From positions 13,019,001 to 13,083,000 of the forward strand of contig OY821771.1 of the NCBI GenBank assembly GCA_963682175.1: DNA of 64,000 nucleotides, read 5' to 3'. Source of the stretch: Triglochin maritima. Its lineage: Eukaryota; Streptophyta; Magnoliopsida; Alismatales; Juncaginaceae. The notes beneath the pieces were generated by a model, which saw nothing but the letters and a program-made list of their open reading frames with translations, made no database searches and had not been told where the DNA came from. Below are positions 57,585-64,000 of this stretch, one piece after another. Position 1 is the first letter of the stretch. Each line of letters opens with the position of its first letter. The position numbers and the translations under genes were made by a program.

Positions 57585-60500
57585 ATGCCTCCTAGACGGG
57601 GGAAGGCGGTTGCCCATACTCGCGGTGAGAGTGAGACTGCGAGGGATGAGGCTTGGGAGGATGAGCGTCGGACGTTGTTCGATACGGTCGGACGTCTGAC
57701 AGAGATGCTACAGCAGCAGACAGCGCAGACTGGGCAGACGGGGACTGGCGCTATGCATGACCGGTTTATGCGCCAGCATCCGCCTACCTTTCTGGGACAG
57801 TATGACGCAGAGGCTGCGGAGGAGTGGATCTTCACTATGCAGAAGATCTTCAGTGCTATTGGTTGTCCTCCAGAGGCGAGAGTGGGCCTGGCTACTTATG
57901 TTTTGGGCGGTGCTTCGTCCAACTGGTGGAGGTCCACATCTGCAGTGGTGTTTGCGGACAGAGATGATATAGCCTGGGAGGAGTTCGTTGGCGAGTTCAA
58001 CGAGCAGTATTTTCCGCAGCATGTCCAGGATGCGAAGAGGGAGGAGTTTCTGAGTCTTCAGCAGGGAGACATGACCCTAGCAGGCTACATCGGGAAGTTC
58101 AACGCCCTTGAGCGTTACTGTCCCGAGATGTATGTTACACAGGAGCAGAGGGCAGGGAAGTTCGTCCGAGGGCTCCGGAAGCAGCTGAGGACGAAGGTGT
58201 TGACACACATGCCGAGCACGTTGGCCGATGCAGTGAAGAGTGCCTCTGTTCTTGATCGTGACTACAGGGAGAACTACCAGGATGAGAGGAGGCCATCAGG
58301 TAGGTTCTCTGGGAGGCCAGGAGGTCAGACTGGAGGGAATCCGGGCAAGAGGCCCCGATTCGAGGGAGCAGGAGTTGCAGTACCACGACCTGAGCCTTGT
58401 GGTACATGTGGGAGGTTTCACTCCGGACCGTGCTTCACCCCCGGAGCGTGTCATGGTTGTGGCCAGATGGGTCACTTTATCAGGAGCTGTCCAAGCCGAG
58501 GAGCTGGGCCGAGCAGACCACCGGGTTTACCAGCACCAGGCAGAGGTGGAGGTGGAGGTAGACCACCTTTCCGATCACAGCAGGGGCAGCGCACTGGCAG
58601 AGTTTTCACCATCCAGGCAGAGGAGGCTCGGGATGGAGGCGCTGTCGTGGAAGGTACACTTCTTGTCGCAGGTTCAGTAGCTAGGGTGTTATTTGATTGT
58701 GGCGCGACACACTCGTTCATCTCAGAGCGATTTGCGGGAGTGTTGGGTTGTACCCTTGCGATGTTGACTGCCACTTTGGAGGTCAGCACACCCCTGGGTC
58801 TGGTGGGCACTGTGGGGAGATTTGTCCCCGGCGCCACGATTGTTTCGGGAGATCAGGAGTTTCCGGCAGACCTGGTCTTGCTACCGATGGAGGACTTTGA
58901 TGTCATACTTGGGATGGATTGGCTGTCCCAATATGACATTCGAGTCTTGTGCCGTGAGAAGAAGATTTTGATCCCGAGGAAGGGTTTGCCTGATATTCTG
59001 ATTAGAGGGATCAGAAGCAGAGGGGGTCGCATTATTGTATCTGCTGTGAGAGCTCAGAGACTGTTACAGCAGGGATGTGCAGCATTTCTGGTGACACTTG
59101 TGGTTGCGGAGGCAGAGTCTCAGAGGCTAGAGGACATTGAGGTGGTGCAGGAGTTCGCGGATGTTTTTCCTGCGGAGATTCCAGGTTTACCACCACACCG
59201 GGAGTTGGAGTTCGGCATTGAGTTGGTAGCCGGCACTACACCACAGTCGAAGGCTCCATACCGGATGGCACCTGCTGAGTTGACAGAGTTGAAGAAGCAG
59301 TTGCAGGAGTTGATGGACTCTGGATTTATCAGACCGAGCGTCTCGCCTTGGGGTACACCAGTTTTGTTTGTGAAGAAGAAGGACGGATCCTTGAGGATGT
59401 GCATAGACTACAGGATGCTGAACCAGGTGACGGTGAAGAATATGTATCCCTTACCTAGGATCGAGGACCTCTTTGACCAGCTGCAGTCAGCGAAGGTTTT
59501 CTCGAAGATTGACCTGCGTTCAGGATATCACCAGTTGAGGATCCGAGATGAGGACATCCAGAAGACAGCTTTTAGGACGAGATATGGACACTATGAGTTC
59601 TTGGTGATGCCATTTGGATTGACGAATGCTCCGGCAGCATTCATGGATCTGATGCACCGGACGTTCAGGCAGTATATTGATATATTTGTGATTGTCTTCG
59701 TGGATGACATTCTGATCTATTCATCAGATATGGAGCAGCACAGAGAGCATTTGAGGATTGTACTCAGCATCTTGAGGGCTCAGCAGTTATATGCTAAGTT
59801 CTCAAAGTGCGAGTTTTGGTTGGACAGAGTGGCATTCCTCGGACACATTGTATCGGCAGAGGGGATATCAGTGGATCCGACGAAGGTAGAGGCAGTGACA
59901 CAGTGGAGGACCCCTACGAGCGTGACGGAGATTAGGAGCTTTGTTGGACTGGCGGGTTATTACCGTCGCTTCATCAAAGACTTCTCGAGATTGGCAGCAC
60001 CACTGACGGCTCTGACGCAGAAGGGAGTCACGTTTGTTTGGTCGCAGAAGTGCGAGGACAGCTTTCAGGAGCTGAAGAGACTGTTGACCACAGCACCAGT
60101 TTTATCATTGCCGAGTGGCACGGGTGGATTCGTGATTTATAGCGACGCTTCAGGTGTTGGCTTAGGATGTGTACTTATGCAGCATGGGAGGGTGATCGCG
60201 TACGCATCCAGACAGCTGAAGGTCCATGAGAAGAATTACCCGACACATGATTTGGAGTTAGCAGCAGTGGTTCATGCACTGAAGACCTGGAGACACTATC
60301 TTTATGGCGAGCAGTTCGAGGTGTTTACAGATCATCAGAGTCTGAAGTACCTGTTCTCGCAGAAGGAGCTGAACATGAGGCAGCGCAGATGACTTGAGTT
60401 CATTAAGGACTACGATTTCACTATCTCTTACCATCCGGGGAAGGCGAACACAGTTGCAGACGCTTTGAGCCGGAAGGTGGAGATATCAGTAGCAGGTCTA

Positions 60501-62000
60501 TGCATTCAGGAGTGGAGACTGCTAGAGTCCTTGGCAGAGTGGAGGCCATTTGCTGATAGCTCTGAGGGCGCAGTGATTGCCGGATTGAGAGTAGAGCCTC
60601 AGACAGTATCAGCAGTGATTCATGCTCAGACTACAGATGAGGAGTTGAACAGTTTGTTACAGTTAGCTGCCAGAGATGGGTCAGACTTCAGAGTTGGAGT
60701 GGACGGAGGTCTGAGATTCAGAGACCGTATCTGGGTGCCGAAGACAGAGGACCTGAGACATGATATCATGGAGGAGGCACACAGATCGAGATATTCCATT
60801 CATCCAGGGAGCACCAAGATGTACAAAGATTTGCAGCGGAACTTCTGGTGGCGAGGTATGAAGAAGGACGTTGCAGACTTCGTGTCGAGGTGTTTGGTCT
60901 GTCAGCAGGTGAAGATCGAGCACCAGAGACCAGCAGGGCAGATGCAGAGGATTGAGTTGCCCGAGTGGAAGTGGGAGCACGTGACGATGGATTTTGTTAC
61001 GGGGCTACCGAAGACACGGAGATTCCACGATGCGATTTGGGTTATAGTCGATCGACTGACCAAGTCGGCGCATTTCTTAGCTATTAAGACCACTCTTGCT
61101 CTGGAGATTGTCAGACTTCATGGCGTGCCGGTCAGTATCATTTCAGACAGAGATCCCAGATTCACTTCGAGATTTTGGGAGAGTCTACACAGAGCACTGG
61201 GGACACGTCTGAAGTTTAGCACAGCTTTCCACCCACAGACAGATGGCCAGTCAGAACGGACGATACAGACATTGGAGGACATGCTGAGAGCGTGTACACT
61301 TGACTGGGCTGGGCATTGGGATGAGCATTTGCCGTTGATCGAGTTCGCCTACAACAACAGCTACCATTCGAGTATTGGGATGGCACCCTATGAGGCATTA
61401 TACGGGAGACCGTGTAGATCGCCGGTATGCTGGAGTGATGTGGGCGAGAGACAGCTAGTTGGACCTGACATTATCCAGTTGTATTCAGAGAAGGTCGACG
61501 TGATTCGGAGACGACTAGCTACGGCGCAGAGCAGGCAGAAGAGTTATGCTGATACGCGGAGGCGTGAGCTGACTTTTGATGTAGGAGATCATGTCTTCCT
61601 GAAGATCTCGCCTTCCAGAGGGGTGATGAGATTCGGGAAGAAGGGGAAGCTGAGTCCGAGATATGTTGGACCGTTTGAGATATTGGATCGGGTCGGTGAG
61701 GTGGCATATAGGATTGCACTACCACCACAGTTCGCAGGGCTTCACAACGTCTTCCATGTTTCTATGTTGAGGAAGTACGTGGCCGATCCAGCTCATGTGA
61801 TAGAGATATCAGTACCGGAGATCCAGCAGGATTTGTCATTAGATGAGAGACCAGTTGAGATTGTGGATCAAATGGTACATCAGCTCAGGAGGAGAGCGAT
61901 TCCGATGGTGAAGGTCAGGTGGCAGCATCACAGTGTCAGAGAGGCTACCTGGGAGATCGAGGAGGATGTCAAGAAGCAGTATCCAGAGTTGTTTCGGTAA
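57585..62000 (+). pseudogene. gag-pol of Ty3/gypsy element B, one stop and a small integrase deletion
   Basis: I choose ATG 57585 (MPPRRG, matching MPPRRV of A) over an upstream in-frame ATG at 57540. Capsid with [13 protein letters not shown] near 57900; [18 protein letters not shown] (58449-58490); protease [11 protein letters not shown] (58692). [10 protein letters not shown] (59695); RNase [10 protein letters not shown] near 60145; integrase zinc region (60778-60906), MDFVTGLPK (60985), SDRDPRF (61144) and GQSERT (61246). Chromodomain-like tail [20 protein letters not shown] ends at TAA 61998. Two defects: TGG (Trp in A) to TGA at 60390-60392 in RNase H, and an in-frame 27-bp loss near 61101 removing nine residues (GLAKLYIEE in A) of the integrase core. 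Otherwise it is fully open. Confidence 0.94.
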
Positions 62001-62037
62001 GTCAGTTGTTTTGAATTTCGCGGACGAAATTCTTTTA

Positions 62038-62049
62038 AGGAGGGTAGAT
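62038..62049 (+). promoter_or_regulatory. Polypurine tract of element B
   Basis: AAGAGGGTAGAT directly before the 3' LTR start TGTAATAAC. Confidence 0.85.
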
Positions 62050-64000
62050 TGTAATAACTTAATCTAAGCAACCTAATTAAATTAAACTAAACTTAATTAA
62101 CTCTAATTAATCATGCATGGAGAGGTGGAGGTGTTGGACATGTGGAGATTGAGGTGGATAGTTTTAATTGGAAAGGTTGTAGGTGAATGGTGATTGGAGG
62201 AGATGGAGGTGATGAATGGATATATATAGTTAAGATAGGATTTTGTTAAAACGTTTTCTTCATCATTTGCAATTACCAGAGAGTGAAAGAGAGAGAGACT
62301 TTCGGAGCAGAAGAAGGAGGAAAGAAGAAGTAAAGAAGAGGAAGAAGAAGAAGAAGGGAAGAAGAAGAGAAGAGGTGTTGAAGGGAGCTCGGGAGGCTTC
62401 TTCAATCGACCAAAGGTATGCCAAATCTTCATTATAACTCACATAAGCCTTGTGAGTGTTGGGGATCGACGTTGGTGTCGAATTCCCCGTCGGAATTCAA
62501 CCAATTCAGAGGTTGAAGACGACGATCGGTCGACCGGTGCCTGTGGGCAGTCGGCCGATCCTATTATTATATTGATGTTTACCCGCGAACGGTCGAACGA
62601 TGTCGTTAGACGGTCGACCGTTATGCCAGATTTGTGCGGGAAAAAGGGGATATGCTGTTATCGGTCGAACGGGACCACTTAGCCGATCGACCGAATAACG
62701 ATGAGAATGGGTCGGTTGGGGATTTTGACTTATTAAACGGTCGAACGTCCTTTACCTTGTTCGACCGATCCATTCGATGCTAAGTCGGTTGGGAGCTTTG
62801 ACCAACAAAACGGTCGACCGCTCTTCAATTCTCGGTCGACCGACTGAGCATTTAATTAAGCGGTAGAGTGCTTGTGTTGTTTCGGTCGAACTGTATTTCA
62901 GTTCCGGTCGACCGAACGAGACTTGGGCAAAATATTGAAATCCCTGTTATCGGTCGAACGACCCCTTGGTTCGACCGGTCGGATATATATTTTATATAAA
63001 ATTGTATAGCGTAGACCTTCCAAACGGTCGACCGCTAGATGACTTTTGTTCGACCGATTGGTCGGTAATTCGGTTGGCGTGGTTCGACCGGTAGATTTGT
63101 TTGTACAGTACTGTGTACTGTGTGGGGGACCGGTCGACCGGTGTGCTTGTAGCGGTCGACCGATCTGCCGCAGGTTGGTGGATTTATCCACACGCGATCC
63201 GTCGATGTCAGGTCGACTACCGGCTCCGAGGCGACGGTTGATTACCGGCTTTGAGAGCTACGGATTTCACCTTCGACGAAGGCGTATTATTGTTGTACTT
63301 TTTCCTCTCTTACCGAGCGGGGTGTGAGGGATGTGTACCGTAAACCTTGGGCAGTTTGCGAGGGTTTAGCGGTAGGCCGAGGATGTTCCGGCAGGGTGCG
63401 CGTTAGGCGACTCTTGGGGGAGCAGTGGCTGTCGTCTGACCCGAGTTGTGTATTCGGCGGGCTGACTCGCTCCTTGGGTGCGGCGTGTACCGGGGGTTCC
63501 TTCCTGCACTTTTTGGGGAGCAGTGGTGTCGACTGACCCTAGTGAGGCAGCGGTAGACTGACTTGACCCTAGTGGCAGGAGTGGTTCAGTGCCGCGGAGG
63601 CGGTGAGGGCATTATTGTGGGCCCGAGGCGGATGATCATGTGCATAGCATTGCATTGTCTTTAATTCTTTTTTATATTTTTAGGAGGTTTGGTATACGGG
63701 GTTCCTTCAGGGAACTCAGGCATGTTTGTTGTTTGCATTTCAGGTAGCGAGCAGGGTTAGAGTTTGAGGTGGTGACCGAGGACGGTGCCCCCGAGATCAG
63801 ATCATGTAGTTGTCAGTCTCTTTCTTTTGAGGTGATTACATATTGTATAGCTTTTGTCGTAATCACAGTCAGTTTGTATATTTGACTTCCACGTGGATCA
63901 TATTTATATTATATATGTTGGTTTGTTTCCCGTGACGTGCCCAGTGTTGACCGTTGACGGTCTTTATTATTGTTTAAATTTTCTGCTGTTTTCGGGTACG
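62050..64000 (+). repeat. 3' LTR of element B (window-truncated)
   Basis: 1951 of 1956 bp; colinear with 55506-57456. Palindrome array at 62524-63169. Carries the same TATA-like, donor-like, hairpin and acceptor-like features shifted by 6544 bp. Confidence 0.93.

Larger units (their letters stand above)
55506..64000 (+). mobile_element. Ty3/gypsy LTR retrotransposon B (chromovirus-like), 3' LTR cut by window end
   Basis: Order: 5' LTR (55506-57461), PBS, gag, protease, RT, RNase H, integrase, PPT, 3' LTR (62050-64000+). The 3' LTR is colinear with the 5' LTR and lacks only the last five bases (TTACA) at the window edge, so the target duplication cannot be checked; the left flank is CATGT. 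I count about ten substitutions and no indel between the LTRs (about 0.5 percent), making it the youngest element here. It is clearly related to A in protein but differs in LTR sequence. Confidence 0.94.

Overview
This window looks like a gene-poor, repeat-rich stretch of a flowering-plant nuclear genome. Almost all of it is transposable elements of classic plant types: Ty3/gypsy and Ty1/copia LTR retrotransposons primed by an initiator-Met-tRNA-type site (TGGTATCAGAGC), PIF/Harbinger, Mutator-like (MULE/FAR1) elements and Helitrons. I found no intact host gene, no rRNA, tRNA or CRISPR, and nothing that fixes the species.

Layout. 1-6201: two direct copies of a long minus-strand LTR-like unit. 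6203-8554: decayed PIF/Harbinger element, with a DNA-binding ORF remnant on minus and a DDE transposase on plus, separated by an imperfect minisatellite. 8555-10584: AT-rich and geneless. 10585-19638: complete minus-strand Ty3/gypsy element (A) with 2.2-kb LTRs and target-site duplication (TSD) AATAG. 19639-20172: 3' end of a Helitron. 20689-28887: complete but degenerate plus-strand Ty1/copia element (D) with TSD TATAT. 30330-39710: Mutator-derived district with a MULE transposase, an Ulp1-like peptidase fragment, a GRF zinc-finger ORF and a FAR1-like transposase, threaded by three blocks of one ~22-bp minisatellite. 41046-50614: head-to-tail array of three internally deleted Ty1/copia units (four LTRs); the last LTR is split by a Ty3/gypsy solo LTR (C, TSD CTAGT). 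51598 onward: minus-strand Helitron with a helicase C-terminus. 55506-64000: plus-strand Ty3/gypsy element (B) whose 3' LTR is cut by the window edge about 5 bases before its end.

Most unusual structure. The three Ty3/gypsy LTR types (A, B, C) share an arrangement their coding regions do not explain: a splice-donor-like GGTATGYCAA, then a dense array of the palindrome CGGTCGACCG, then a conserved small hairpin, then an acceptor-like TTTRCWTTTCAG, then a conserved GTGGTGACYGAGGA box before the LTR end. This resembles a 1.3-1.5 kb intron inside the LTR leader. The same palindrome is also clustered in the copia-like LTRs at 1-6201, but there it lies upstream of the TATA box.

Ages inferred by eye from LTR divergence: B youngest (about 0.5 percent), A about 1 percent, D about 6 percent. 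The gag-pol frames of A and B are nearly open, with isolated stops; all other coding regions are decayed.
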